Made by a program: the position numbers and the translations under genes. The notes under the pieces are model-generated. The model made no database searches and was not told where the DNA came from. It saw nothing but the letters and a program-made list of their open reading frames with translations. Positions 7,833 through 15,842 of a DNA stretch of 33,683 nt are shown here, one piece after another; the stretch's first letter is position 1; each line of letters begins with the position of its first letter. This DNA is from a virus. The DNA lies in the IMG/VR virus record IMGVR_UViG_3300044638_003806, positions 1 to 33,683 of that record; one strand, written 5' to 3'.

Positions 7833-8573
7833 ATGAGTGAATCAATAGCATATTCGGTATCTATACCCATGAGTATATTAATGGACAAAAAATTATCTAG
7901 CACAGATAAATTAGTGTATGCCATGATTTGTGGGTTGTCTAAAAAAAATGGAGATTGTTGGGCTAGTAATGCATACATAGCTTCTCAATTAGACTTAAAA
8001 AAAGATACGGTAAGTAGGGTTATTTCAAAGTTAGTTGAAATTGGATATGTAAAAAGAAAGGAGTTTAGAAATGAGAATAAAGAAGTTGTCAAAAGATTGC
8101 TTTCAAGTATTCATGCTTTATCAAATGTCCTACCCGATTTTAATACTATACCCCTATTGGAGGAAAATGAAAACCCTATCGGAGAATTCTCCAATACCTC
8201 TCCTGGAAAAATCCAAGTGTATATAGAAGATTATAATAAAGAAGATATTAAAGATAATAATATATCGGCAAAGCCAAAAAAGAAAGTTTTTGTGCCACCC
8301 ACATTAGACGAAGTTAAAGTATTTTTTAGAGAGAATTGGTACTCAGAAGAAATAGCAATTAGGGCATTCAAACATTACGAAGAGAATGATTGGAAGGACA
8401 CATATAACAACAAGGTTTTGAATTGGAAGAGCAAGATGAGAAACAATTGGTTCAAAGACCAGTACAAGATTCAAGAGCAAAAGTTTAAAGTCAGAGACAC
8501 ATTCGGAAGCATACACTACAAAACACAACAAGAAATAAACAAAGCTGAACCAGGATTTTTCAATAAAATATGA
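7833..8573 (+). CDS. Winged-helix replication protein (replisome organiser type)
   Basis: A 246-residue protein. Residues about 15-75 form a winged helix: STDKLVYAMICGL, then SNAYIASQLDLKKDTVSRVISKLVEIGYVKRK, with the recognition helix in the TVSRVISKL part. A disordered linker follows. The C-terminal domain (about 150-215) has PPTLDEVKVFFRENWYSEE followed by repeated Trp residues in a helical N-W-K-x-K-M-R pattern, as in many phage replication initiators of the lambda O / DnaD-like kind. The stop overlaps the primase-helicase start (ATGA), so it probably loads that enzyme at the origin. The N-terminal half is clearly more AT-rich than the C-terminal half, hinting at domain shuffling. Confidence 0.8.
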   Translation: MSESIAYSVSIPMSILMDKKLSSTDKLVYAMICGLSKKNGDCWASNAYIASQLDLKKDTVSRVISKLVEIGYVKRKEFRNENKEVVKRLLSSIHALSNVLPDFNTIPLLEENENPIGEFSNTSPGKIQVYIEDYNKEDIKDNNISAKPKKKVFVPPTLDEVKVFFRENWYSEEIAIRAFKHYEENDWKDTYNNKVLNWKSKMRNNWFKDQYKIQEQKFKVRDTFGSIHYKTQQEINKAEPGFFNKI

Positions 8574-10315
8574 GCAACTACCAAAAATTATCTGCCCTTG
8601 GAATTGTCTGCAAGGATACCTCGGCACAACAAAAAGTAAACTGTCCGTTCTGTAAAGACACGAGAAGTAACAAGAGAGACAAGAGTCTTTCAGTAAATGT
8701 CGAGTTAGGTGTGTACAAGTGCCACTACCCAAACTGCGAAGCGTTTATGGGGAAGAGCGTAAACAAGTCAGACCGAAAGGTTGAGTACTTCATCCCAACA
8801 TCTAAACTTCAGAAGGTGAGCGATAAGGTTCTCGCTTGGTTTGAAAAGAGAGGGATTTCCAACAACACTTTGTTGAAACTGAAGGTTACGGAAGAGGAGT
8901 GTTACTTTCCTCAAGCCGGGGAAAATAGAAACGCTATATGTTTTAATTACTTCCGAGGAAGTGACTTGGTCAACATCAAGTATAGAGATGCGGCAAAGAA
9001 CTTTCGGATGGTCAAGGATGCTGAATTGATTCTATACAATTTGAACTCCATAGAGGGCTATAATTGGTGTGTAATCGTTGAAGGTGAAATGGATGCCCTC
9101 TCTTTGGAAGAAGCTCAAATTTACCCTGTCGTAAGCGTTCCTAACGGAGCAACGAAGGGAAACCAAAACCTCAAGTATCTTGATAACTGCATTGACGCAT
9201 TTGCCGACAAGGAGAAGGTTATCATTTTCACCGATAACGATTCATCTGGTCTCTCTCTTCGTGAGGAGTTGACACGAAGACTTGGTCGGGAGAAGATTTG
9301 GTATGTAAACATTCCCGATGGATGCAAGGATGCTAATGAGATCCTAGTTAATTACGGAGTAGAACTTCTTCAAAAGGTAGTTGCCGAAGCCTATCAAATT
9401 CCAATAGAAGGCATTGAGAAGGTAAATGACGTAAAGGAGAAAATATCTGATATATATCTTAATGGGTTTCCTCATGGGTTGAAAGCAGGGTTTAATCAAT
9501 TCGATGAACATATCTCGTTCCGAGGTTCAGAGTTCACAATTATTACAGGAACACCTAACGCAGGAAAGTCAACTTTTCTGAACAATTTACTTGTCAGATT
9601 GTCTGCGAAACATTCGTGGAAGATAGCAATGTTTTCCCCAGAAAAGCAACCTACAGAGATACTTTTTTCTGAACTTGCTGAAATATTTATCGGGAAGCCT
9701 TTCTTCTCATTTGTGCCTACTGCAAAGATGAGTCAAGAGGAGGTAGACAAGGCAAGAGACTTTGTTGAGGAGTACTTCTACTTCATGAAGATTGATGAGA
9801 TGGATGTGACCATTGATGGTATCCTAGACAAAGCTGCGGAACTTGTTAAGCGTAACGGAATCAATTGCCTTGTGATAGACCCTTGGAACTATGTTGAACA
9901 CCAGGTGCCAAAGGGAATGAGTGAGACGCAATACATATCAGAGGCACTCACCAAGGTTAAACGATTCAAGGATCGTTACGGAGTCCATGTGTTTGTTATT
10001 GCTCATCCAACAAAGATTAGGAAAGAGAACGGTGTTTATGTTATGCCGACACTTTATGACATAGCCGGATCTGCTCACTTCTTCAATAAGTGTGATAACG
10101 GATTTGTTGCTTACCGAGACTATGTGTCTGGGCAAACCCTCATCAACATCCAAAAAATTCGTTGGTCTTTCATAGGTCGCGTGGGAGAAGTTCCCTTTGT
10201 GTACGATGTGAAAACAAAAAGGTTTGCAGAGATTGGAGATGATAGTAAGGGAATTCTATTAGACGAATACGAAACAAGACAACACGAATATGAAGACGAA
10301 GACATACCATTCTGA
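8570..10315 (+). CDS. DNA primase-helicase (T7 gp4-like)
   Basis: This 581-residue fusion carries all parts of a phage primase-helicase. A zinc ribbon has CPFC (25-28) and CHYPNC (51-56). A Toprim domain has VEGEMD (170-175) and FTDNDSSG (220-227). A RecA/DnaB-type helicase has Walker A GTPNAGKS (327-334), SPEKQP (356-361), Walker B CLVIDP (433-438) and IAHP (477-480). It makes RNA primers and unwinds DNA 5' to 3' at the phage fork. The tail ends in an acidic DEDIPF, like SSB tips and like the DUF3127 protein here. It follows the wHTH protein with an ATGA overlap and is itself overlapped by the next gene. Confidence 0.95.
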   Translation: MSNYQKLSALGIVCKDTSAQQKVNCPFCKDTRSNKRDKSLSVNVELGVYKCHYPNCEAFMGKSVNKSDRKVEYFIPTSKLQKVSDKVLAWFEKRGISNNTLLKLKVTEEECYFPQAGENRNAICFNYFRGSDLVNIKYRDAAKNFRMVKDAELILYNLNSIEGYNWCVIVEGEMDALSLEEAQIYPVVSVPNGATKGNQNLKYLDNCIDAFADKEKVIIFTDNDSSGLSLREELTRRLGREKIWYVNIPDGCKDANEILVNYGVELLQKVVAEAYQIPIEGIEKVNDVKEKISDIYLNGFPHGLKAGFNQFDEHISFRGSEFTIITGTPNAGKSTFLNNLLVRLSAKHSWKIAMFSPEKQPTEILFSELAEIFIGKPFFSFVPTAKMSQEEVDKARDFVEEYFYFMKIDEMDVTIDGILDKAAELVKRNGINCLVIDPWNYVEHQVPKGMSETQYISEALTKVKRFKDRYGVHVFVIAHPTKIRKENGVYVMPTLYDIAGSAHFFNKCDNGFVAYRDYVSGQTLINIQKIRWSFIGRVGEVPFVYDVKTKRFAEIGDDSKGILLDEYETRQHEYEDEDIPF

Positions 10316-10712
10316 TCCGGCTTTTCAGTATGGCCTTCGACAAATTGCAATTACAAAACTGAAGGATGGTGAGTTAATTGGTTCAAAACAAGATTTTTAC
10401 GAAAACATTGAAGCTGTTTATATCTGTGTTGATAAAAAATATGTTGAAATAGTTGAAGTTTTATTTGGATTTTGTGAAAAGAATGTTAGATATTTGCGGA
10501 ACAATAACATTATCTCTAAAGAAGTCAGCGATGAAATTAAAAGTAAAGCGAATAAAAGGACTTGTAAAGAACTTGGCCTCGACAAGCCGATCAACTCTGA
10601 AAATTACAAACATAAATATTTTCAAAATCTGTACAAGTTCGTCTACTGGGACTTTATCCAACGACACACACTAGAGCAAGTTCAAGAAATTTTTAATAAC
10701 CTAAAACAATAA
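10290..10712 (+). CDS. Hypothetical protein in the replication operon
   Basis: This 140-residue protein overlaps the end of the primase-helicase gene by 26 bases, so its translation is likely coupled. It starts MKTKTYHSDPAFQYGLRQIA. The N-terminal third looks beta-alpha. The rest is helical and basic, ending in HTLEQVQEIFNNLKQ. I do not recognise the family. Its place between primase-helicase and the DnaA-like protein suggests a replication accessory such as a helicase loader or modulator, but nothing in the sequence proves this. Base composition is AT-rich compared with the primase gene. Confidence 0.75.
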   Translation: MKTKTYHSDPAFQYGLRQIAITKLKDGELIGSKQDFYENIEAVYICVDKKYVEIVEVLFGFCEKNVRYLRNNNIISKEVSDEIKSKANKRTCKELGLDKPINSENYKHKYFQNLYKFVYWDFIQRHTLEQVQEIFNNLKQ

Positions 10713-10723
10713 CAAAAACAAAA

Positions 10724-11233
10724 ATGGAAGTTCAAGAAGAAAAGACAATTCATTTTGGAGACATCCTAGAGTATGTGCCAAATGATCGTAAAGAGAGATT
10801 CATTCACGATTTGATTCTCTATGTACCTCACTTAAAAGAAGAGGCTGACAAGTTTAGCCATGTGATTCACAATGTTGCTATAGGCACTAATATGAGAAAC
10901 TATATAGACCTCATGAAAGATTTGGCAATGAAAATATACAACGCATCAGGTGAAGAGAACAGAAAGAGAGAGAATGTAGTCTATAGACAATTAGTTTTTT
11001 GGATGATGTATAAAACACTTCCTGTAACATTAGGTGGGATTGGTAGCGAATTTAAAAACAAAAACCACGCAACGGTCCTTTACGGAATCAAAACATTTGA
11101 GGATACAATACTAACCTCTTGGAAGGACAGAATGCTAGTACAATACTTTGTTGAGAAAATGGAAGAGCTTGGCTACCCACAACCTAGACAAGCATACAGA
11201 GACCTTTACTTTAAACTTAAAATCGAGAAATAA
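10724..11233 (+). CDS. DnaA domain IV-like DNA-binding protein
   Basis: A 169-residue protein. Residues 81-130 match the DNA-binding domain of DnaA: VVYRQLVFWMMYKTLP, then IGSEFKNKNHATVLYG (106-121). This parallels the DnaA signature in which IG-x-x-F-x-x-[RK]-[DN]-H-x-TV contacts the DnaA box. There is no AAA+ ATPase domain. The N-terminal 75 residues are helical and unfamiliar. Such a protein could recognise the phage origin or compete with host DnaA for its boxes. It lies just after the primase-helicase and one unknown gene, with an A-rich leader, so a replication role is well supported by context. Confidence 0.8.
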   Translation: MEVQEEKTIHFGDILEYVPNDRKERFIHDLILYVPHLKEEADKFSHVIHNVAIGTNMRNYIDLMKDLAMKIYNASGEENRKRENVVYRQLVFWMMYKTLPVTLGGIGSEFKNKNHATVLYGIKTFEDTILTSWKDRMLVQYFVEKMEELGYPQPRQAYRDLYFKLKIEK

Positions 11234-11234
11234 A

Positions 11235-11471
11235 ATGGAGATTACGATTCAAAAACCACACAAGACAGAGTATTACTTTAAAGGAGAAATTACTTTAGAT
11301 GTGAAGTACGAATACACCCTGGCTAAATCTGTAACTGCGGAAGGAACAATTTACGGAGTGTCTGCTCAACTATCAAAAGACGAGACAGATACAAGTGATT
11401 GGAGCGAAACAAAACAAAAGTTTGTTGAGAATATTATCCGAAAACACTACGAGACTTATGGAGCAGAATAG
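11235..11471 (+). CDS. Hypothetical protein, 78 aa
   Basis: The start is ATG 11235 (MEITIQKPHKTEYYF), one base after the DnaA-like stop. The frame is open further upstream but that part lies within the previous gene. The protein has a beta-rich first half (TLDVKYEYTLAKS) and an acidic region DETDTSDWSE leading to a C-terminal helix. It overlaps the next gene by 14 bases. Small, soluble and without cysteines or membrane segments. I do not recognise it. Confidence 0.7.
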   Translation: MEITIQKPHKTEYYFKGEITLDVKYEYTLAKSVTAEGTIYGVSAQLSKDETDTSDWSETKQKFVENIIRKHYETYGAE

Positions 11472-11694
11472 TACCCACAACATAGAGCCTCGCTATGAAC
11501 TTAAAGACTCCAAGATCTTAACCAAGTTAATGGAGGATCTTAAAAACAGAGAAAAGAAAGGGTTTTTACAGTACGGAACAACAGTTGACCGAACTGACTA
11601 TGACCACCTAATGTGGTTACAAGAAGCCTACGAGGAGTGCCTTGATATGGCTGTATATTTAAAAAGTGCAATCGAAAAAATAAAGAACAAATGA
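11458..11694 (+). CDS. Small helical phage protein (MazG-like pattern)
   Basis: I start at ATG 11458 (MEQNSTHNIEP); the longer frame only adds sequence lying inside the previous gene. The 78-residue product has a K-x-x-KGFLQYGTTVDR turn and then WLQEAYEECLDMAVYLKSAIE, an all-helical segment with an E-E-x-x-D arrangement. This pattern is widespread in phages and resembles the metal-binding helices of MazG-type nucleotide pyrophosphohydrolases. It is too short to be a complete classical MazG domain. It overlaps the methyltransferase start by four bases (ATGA). Confidence 0.7.
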   Translation: MEQNSTHNIEPRYELKDSKILTKLMEDLKNREKKGFLQYGTTVDRTDYDHLMWLQEAYEECLDMAVYLKSAIEKIKNK

Positions 11695-13091
11695 GATACG
11701 GATCAGTATGCTCGGGTATCGAAGCTGCAACAATGGCTTGGCACTCATTAGGATGGAAGCCACAATGGTTTTCTGAAATAGAACCATTCCCATCTGCTGT
11801 ACTACAGCACCATTACCCAGAAACCCCAAACCTTGGGGACATGACTTTAATTCACTCAAACCCTATATTTAATGAAACAACTATCGATGTTCTCGTTGGA
11901 GGAACTCCCTGCCAATCATTCTCAGTTGCAGGTCTCCGAAAAGGAATGGAAGACCCTCGTGGCAACTTGGCCCTTGAATTCTGTCGCATTGCTGACAAAG
12001 CAAAACCCCAGTGGATTGTTTGGGAAAATGTCCCTGGCGTCTTGTCAAGTAACGGAGGAAAAGATTTTGGTTCCCTCCTCGGGGCGTTGGGGGAACTCGG
12101 GTATGGGTTCGCCTACAGAGTTCTTGACGCTCAACACTTTGGAGTCGCACAAAGACGCAGAAGAGTCTTTCTTATCGGATACCTTGGAGACTGGAGACCT
12201 GCCTCAGCGGTTCTATTTGAGTCAGAAAGCCTGTGCAGGGATATTGCGGAGAGCAGAAGTAAGAGGCAAAAAGTTACCCGAGCGATTGAGGGAGGCCCTA
12301 CTCCATACCGTAAATCAAGCAGAGCAACAACCAAAGACGGATTAGAAACTTGGGTAGAAGATCAGGTGTCAAATACATTGAATTGTTTTGATGTGGGAGA
12401 CGTTAGATCTACTGTTTCTGTTGTAGAAAACGGATCTTGGTGGGACGGAGGACAAACAGCCGCTAGTTTAACCACTCGTTGCCATGATCAATATATGCCC
12501 GATAAAGGGCATTTTTCCGCTGTAATTCAAAAGGACGTTTACGAAAATCACCCAAACGATAGTCGAGTTAAAGAGATGGGTGAAACAAGTAGTACAGTTA
12601 CATCTCGTTGGGGAACAGGTGGTGGAAACACACCAATAGTTTCTGAAACAAAGTGGTTATCTCCAAATGATTCCGAAACAGTAGGATCTTTATTAGCAAG
12701 AGACTACAAGGGAATGGGAAATCAAGACCTAGAAGACGGAAGAGGACTAGTTGTTTCTGACCCACCAGTTGCTGTTGATATGTACAACATGAGCATCAAC
12801 GAGCAGACTTCTCAAACTCTTTCATCCTCCGCTTCGGATATCAATCACACAGGTGGTACAATTCAGAACGCAAGAGTTCGTAGATTAACTCCTGTGGAGT
12901 GCGAGAGACTACAAGGATTCCCCGATAACTTTACAAACATTCCATATAGAAAAAAGGAAGAGTCTCCCGATGGTCCAAGATACAAAGCGTTAGGCAACTC
13001 AATGGCTGTTCCTGTGATGGCGTGGATTGGACAAAGAATTCAAGAAGTTACTGATATAATTAACGAACAAAACAATGTCGAAAACAAATAA
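11691..13091 (+). CDS. dcm: DNA (cytosine-5-)-methyltransferase
   Basis: A 466-residue C5-methyltransferase with the motifs in order. Motif I is SGIEAAT (8-14). Motif IV GGTPCQS holds the catalytic Cys74. Motif VI is ENV (112-114) and motif VIII is QRRRRVF (154-160). A target-recognition region of about 230 residues follows, then motif IX/X features RLTPVECERLQGFP and YKALGNSMAVP near the end. It transfers a methyl group from SAM to cytosine. No cognate endonuclease is adjacent, so protection of phage DNA from host restriction is the likely role, although a PD-(D/E)XK-like protein is encoded 1.1 kb downstream. The large variable region sets specificity, which I cannot predict. Confidence 0.95.
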   Translation: MRYGSVCSGIEAATMAWHSLGWKPQWFSEIEPFPSAVLQHHYPETPNLGDMTLIHSNPIFNETTIDVLVGGTPCQSFSVAGLRKGMEDPRGNLALEFCRIADKAKPQWIVWENVPGVLSSNGGKDFGSLLGALGELGYGFAYRVLDAQHFGVAQRRRRVFLIGYLGDWRPASAVLFESESLCRDIAESRSKRQKVTRAIEGGPTPYRKSSRATTKDGLETWVEDQVSNTLNCFDVGDVRSTVSVVENGSWWDGGQTAASLTTRCHDQYMPDKGHFSAVIQKDVYENHPNDSRVKEMGETSSTVTSRWGTGGGNTPIVSETKWLSPNDSETVGSLLARDYKGMGNQDLEDGRGLVVSDPPVAVDMYNMSINEQTSQTLSSSASDINHTGGTIQNARVRRLTPVECERLQGFPDNFTNIPYRKKEESPDGPRYKALGNSMAVPVMAWIGQRIQEVTDIINEQNNVENK

Positions 13092-13269
13092 AAAAATAGT
13101 CTCAGCAGTTTTACTTATTGCAATAACTTGCCTAGCATTAAGCTGCACAACAAATAATTACTACCCATTAAGTAAAGAAGATTACCAAATGTTTAAGGCT
13201 ACTTACATACCAAGGGATACTGTTTATGTAGATCCTATTACTATTGGAACAACAACTGATCCCGAATGA
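13075..13269 (+). CDS. Small lipoprotein
   Basis: This 64-residue protein overlaps the methyltransferase gene by 17 bases. It starts with a charged MSKTNKKI, then a hydrophobic stretch VSAVLLIAITCLALSC that ends in a lipobox-like L-A-L-S-C. The mature peptide would begin CTTNNYYPLSKED. It is predicted to be exported and lipid-anchored. Phage lipoproteins of this size can be outer spanins or superinfection-exclusion proteins. No inner spanin is next to it, so exclusion or another envelope role is open. Its ATGA overlap with the PP-loop gene places it in the modification operon. Confidence 0.75.
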   Translation: MSKTNKKIVSAVLLIAITCLALSCTTNNYYPLSKEDYQMFKATYIPRDTVYVDPITIGTTTDPE

Positions 13270-14099
13270 AGACAGTAAATAGTTTAAGCGGAGGGAAGAC
13301 ATCTTCGTACTTAGCGGTTCATTACCCTGCTGACTACAATGTCTTCTCTCTTGTGAGGACCGATGATAAGCGAGTTCTCTTTCCAGACGAGAAGGTAAGA
13401 CAGATTGTTTCCGACAAGATTGGGAAGGAATTCATTGGGACTCTTGAAGAAGACACAATTGTGTACACAATGTTGGACCTTGAGCAATACATCGGGCAAG
13501 AAATAATATGGCTAAGTGAGACAACCTTTGAGAAGGTAATCAAAGTTGCTGGGGGTTACTTGCCAAATGTAACGAGAAGATTTTGCACCTCTAAAATGAA
13601 AGTTGAACCTATTGCCCAATGGTGTTATGAGAACACAGAACTTCCTATAGACATGAGAATTGGATTTCGTGCAAACGAGATGAGTCGTGCAAGAACTATG
13701 TTGAATAAGGCTGAAGACGGAATAGAAATGTTTAAGTTTAAGGTAGGCGAAAAGAACGGAAGAAAAAAGTGGAAGACATTGCCATACCGAAGTGTCTCGT
13801 TCCCCTTGATCGAAGACGGAATATTCAAGGACGCTGTAGAGACTTACTGGAAAGACAAACCTGTTCGTTTTGCTTACAAGAACAATTGCGTAGGTTGTTT
13901 CCATCGCAACGAGATTTTCCTCAACCACATGAGCAAGAGGGACGAGAAGCAGTTTGATTGGTTCATGAGAATGGAGCAGGAAAACAACTGCACGTTTAAG
14001 AACGGAATCACATACGAAAAGATAAAGAACTACAAGATGCAGTTGGATCTATTTGATGAAGACTTTAACGACTGCGACTCTGGATATTGCGGACTATAA
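13266..14099 (+). CDS. PP-loop ATPase, PAPS reductase / DndC-like superfamily
   Basis: The 277-residue protein opens with the PP-loop SLSGGKTSS (6-14), which adenylates a substrate in the adenine nucleotide alpha-hydrolase fold. Downstream are RRFCTSKMK (about 104-112), NNCVGCFHRNEIF (about 202-214) and a terminal CDSGYCGL, so several cysteines could bind a metal or an iron-sulfur cluster. The family includes PAPS reductases, tRNA thiolases and the DndC sulfur-transfer enzyme. Phage members are common and mostly uncharacterised. It sits between a lipoprotein and a small membrane peptide, in the same operon as the C5-methyltransferase, so nucleic-acid modification is a reasonable guess. Sulfur metabolism is the alternative. 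Confidence 0.85.
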   Translation: MKTVNSLSGGKTSSYLAVHYPADYNVFSLVRTDDKRVLFPDEKVRQIVSDKIGKEFIGTLEEDTIVYTMLDLEQYIGQEIIWLSETTFEKVIKVAGGYLPNVTRRFCTSKMKVEPIAQWCYENTELPIDMRIGFRANEMSRARTMLNKAEDGIEMFKFKVGEKNGRKKWKTLPYRSVSFPLIEDGIFKDAVETYWKDKPVRFAYKNNCVGCFHRNEIFLNHMSKRDEKQFDWFMRMEQENNCTFKNGITYEKIKNYKMQLDLFDEDFNDCDSGYCGL

Positions 14100-14111
14100 A
14101 AAACAAATACG

Positions 14112-14210
14112 ATGAATAAATTTCTAATGGCAGCTGTGATCATAACAGCGATAATAGTATTCCTCTCCTACTTTGGGGGTGATGATAACCAAACTGGATT
14201 TCAATCATGA
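14112..14210 (+). CDS. Single-pass membrane peptide, 32 aa
   Basis: This short gene reads MNKFLMAAVIITAI and continues through a hydrophobic stretch to SYFGGDDNQ. One membrane helix spans about residues 4-21, with a short polar C-terminus. It begins 12 bases after the PP-loop gene and ends with an ATGA overlap with the next start, which supports real translation. Small membrane peptides in phages can be lysis helpers or envelope modifiers; nothing more specific can be seen. Confidence 0.6.
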   Translation: MNKFLMAAVIITAIIVFLSYFGGDDNQTGFQS

Positions 14211-14695
14211 CGATTAAACTAAACGAATCTGAAGTTCACTTTTTGAGAACACTTGCCTCCACAAGATCTTTCTTCAGTAGAAAGAAAAATGTGATGGACC
14301 AAAAGTTTGCCTCGGACAAGTCGGGGTTTGAAATAGACTTTGACGGATGTCTTTCGGAGTATGCCTTCTGCAAGTGGCACAACATCCATTTCAGTTTGTC
14401 TTTTGGAGATGATACGGCAGGTCAACCAGACTGCGTGTATAAGAATTTGACAATAGACATCAAAAGCACTCGCCTTCCAAAAGGGCGTATGATTGTCAAG
14501 TTAAACTCTCAACCGATGGATATGTACGTCCTCGCCATAGTGGAGGATGACTACACAATTCGGTTTGCTGGATACTCTCGTTCAGAGGATGTAAAAAAAG
14601 AAGAGAACATTCGTAACCTTGGGACAGGAGACTCGTATGTGTTAGAACAAGACCAACTATTAAGATTTAAAGAAAATGCACACAAAAAAAATTAA
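14207..14695 (+). CDS. PD-(D/E)XK nuclease-like protein
   Basis: A 162-residue protein with a nuclease-like core. GCLSEYAFCKWHN (about 47-59) gives a conserved Glu on a helix. QPDCVYKNLTIDIKST (about 73-88) supplies the Asp and the D-x-K pair of a PD-(D/E)XK motif. The preceding F-G-D-D-T-A-G-Q-P-D turn fits the metal site. The C-terminal half is beta-rich. Possible roles are phage DNA processing, host DNA degradation or a restriction-like activity paired with the C5-methyltransferase upstream. The start ATG overlaps the stop of the membrane peptide. Confidence 0.7.
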   Translation: MTIKLNESEVHFLRTLASTRSFFSRKKNVMDQKFASDKSGFEIDFDGCLSEYAFCKWHNIHFSLSFGDDTAGQPDCVYKNLTIDIKSTRLPKGRMIVKLNSQPMDMYVLAIVEDDYTIRFAGYSRSEDVKKEENIRNLGTGDSYVLEQDQLLRFKENAHKKN

Positions 14696-14879
14696 GAAGA
14701 CATTCTTCCACGATCAGGAGGAAGGGAAGTTTATGGAAGTCTCTGAATGGGCCAATGGCGCAGGAGTGGATGTTGCTATAACCGATGATAAGGGCAGACA
14801 ATTGATTCCTCTCTCCTATAGAGACGCAAAGAACCTACGAAGATTAATCCGACATATCCTAAGACCAAATGTTGATTAG
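14676..14879 (+). CDS. Small hypothetical protein, 67 aa
   Basis: A basic N-terminus (MHTKKIKKTFFHDQ) is followed by EVSEWANGAGVDVAI, a beta hairpin, and LSYRDAKNLRRLIRHIL, an amphipathic helix. The W-x-N-G-x-G-x-D-V-x-I and L-S-Y-x-D-x-x-x-L pattern recurs in small phage proteins of unknown function. It overlaps the nuclease-like gene by 20 bases and the following gene by 11 bases. The whole run of genes is therefore one overlapping operon. Confidence 0.7.
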   Translation: MHTKKIKKTFFHDQEEGKFMEVSEWANGAGVDVAITDDKGRQLIPLSYRDAKNLRRLIRHILRPNVD

Positions 14880-15123
14880 AGGCTATTATATAGAGGCTTT
14901 GGAGGTCCTAACCAATAGCGGAAACATAAACTTCTTCGACTTAACTCCAACTGAACAACTAGTAAGAACTATGTTCGACATTCGAGACGTAATGTCTATA
15001 CGTCAAGTGGATGAATTGGTTCCGGAATACGCTGTAATAGAAATAGGCATGGGAAACCCACGCCTATTTAAATTACCTTACGAATCAATTAAGTCTATCT
15101 TTATGAACCGAGATTCTATTTAG
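14869..15123 (+). CDS. Hypothetical protein, 84 aa, last gene of the rightward replication module
   Basis: It begins MLIRGYYIEALEVL and contains a likely helix around LTPTEQLVRTMFDIRD. A beta-rich end VPEYAVIEIGMGNPRLFKLP follows. It is acidic and soluble. It overlaps the gene before it by 11 bases. Its stop at 15123 overlaps by eight bases the stop of the leftward gene ending at 15116, so the two modules converge with no terminator between them. I do not recognise the family. Confidence 0.7.
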   Translation: MLIRGYYIEALEVLTNSGNINFFDLTPTEQLVRTMFDIRDVMSIRQVDELVPEYAVIEIGMGNPRLFKLPYESIKSIFMNRDSI

Positions 15124-15445
15124 GTTTTTTACAAGACGCATCCATCTTGTTGATATTCACTCGACCACCCTTACCGCCTTTCACAACTACTCCTTTTTTT
15201 CCACCCTTATCTGCTTTAGCCTTATCTCTCCAGTCTTTTGTTTTTGGAGTAGATGCAGTCTCTTCAACAGGAGTGCCTTTGTAGTATTGCTTTAAAGCCT
15301 TACCTTGCTTTTTAATACCCTCGTTAAGGCTTTTGTTTAAAGCTCTCTCTTCTCTTCTAACCTGTCTCTTTTCTTGACGAGGGTTATTATCTGTAGACAT
15401 TCCTGTAATAGGGTTAGTCTTAGAAGTGGTATACATTTTAGCCAT
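15116..15445 (-). CDS. Basic small protein, Lys/Gly-rich
   Basis: I place the start at ATG 15445 (MAKMYTTSKTNPITG), which overlaps the stop of the gene before it by eight bases; the longer frame adds only sequence inside that gene. The 109-residue product is very rich in Lys, Arg and Gly. It has a glycine-lysine stretch near the C-terminus (KGGKKGVVVKGGKGG) and ends in a short Cys-containing tail. It looks intrinsically disordered and would bind nucleic acid or another acidic surface. Similar small basic proteins lie near structural genes of Bacteroidota phages. A virion DNA-condensing role is plausible but unproven. Confidence 0.7.
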   Translation of the reverse strand: MAKMYTTSKTNPITGMSTDNNPRQEKRQVRREERALNKSLNEGIKKQGKALKQYYKGTPVEETASTPKTKDWRDKAKADKGGKKGVVVKGGKGGRVNINKMDASCKKPK

Positions 15446-15842
15446 TGAATTTCTTAGGTAAGTTAGTTCCTTTGTACATTTTCTTCGCACTCTCTCTAAC
15501 TGAAAGTTTGTTTTTAGTTTCTTTTGCTTTCTTAGGGTCTACACCAAAAGCTTTAGAAGTAGTCTTTTTTCTACTTGTCTCAGGATTTACATCAAGCATA
15601 CGCTTTCTACCTGCCGCACCTGTATATTTAGTCTTGTTGATAACATCAACCATCTGCTCTCTTGGAGAAATTACCATTTTACTTGAAGTAATTTTCTTAC
15701 CTCCAGTCTTTAAATTTTTAGACACTGTAGTTTTTGCTACGCGATTTCCAGTGACTTCACGAGTTTTCTCATTACCTAAACGAGTAATTTTAACATCACG
15801 ACCTAAAAGGTTCTTGCGTGTTTTTACTAATGGTTGTTTCAT
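15438..15842 (-). CDS. Basic small protein, Lys/Thr-rich
   Basis: A 134-residue protein beginning MKQPLVKTRKNLLGRDVKI. It is rich in Lys, Arg, Thr and Val. RKRMLDVNPETSRKKTTSK is followed by a C-terminal VRESAKKMYKGTNLPKKFNG. No hydrophobic core or known motif is evident. It belongs to the leftward run of seven small genes from 17476 to 15116. Its coding sequence has many A and T bases, yet the composition of the product is strongly cationic. A structural or DNA-binding role in the particle is the best guess. Confidence 0.68.
   Translation of the reverse strand: MKQPLVKTRKNLLGRDVKITRLGNEKTREVTGNRVAKTTVSKNLKTGGKKITSSKMVISPREQMVDVINKTKYTGAAGRKRMLDVNPETSRKKTTSKAFGVDPKKAKETKNKLSVRESAKKMYKGTNLPKKFNG

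Noticed and set aside
11872-12345. A 157-residue plus-strand frame overlapping the methyltransferase
   Set aside because: It lies wholly inside the methyltransferase gene, whose motifs are all intact, and has no recognisable domain.
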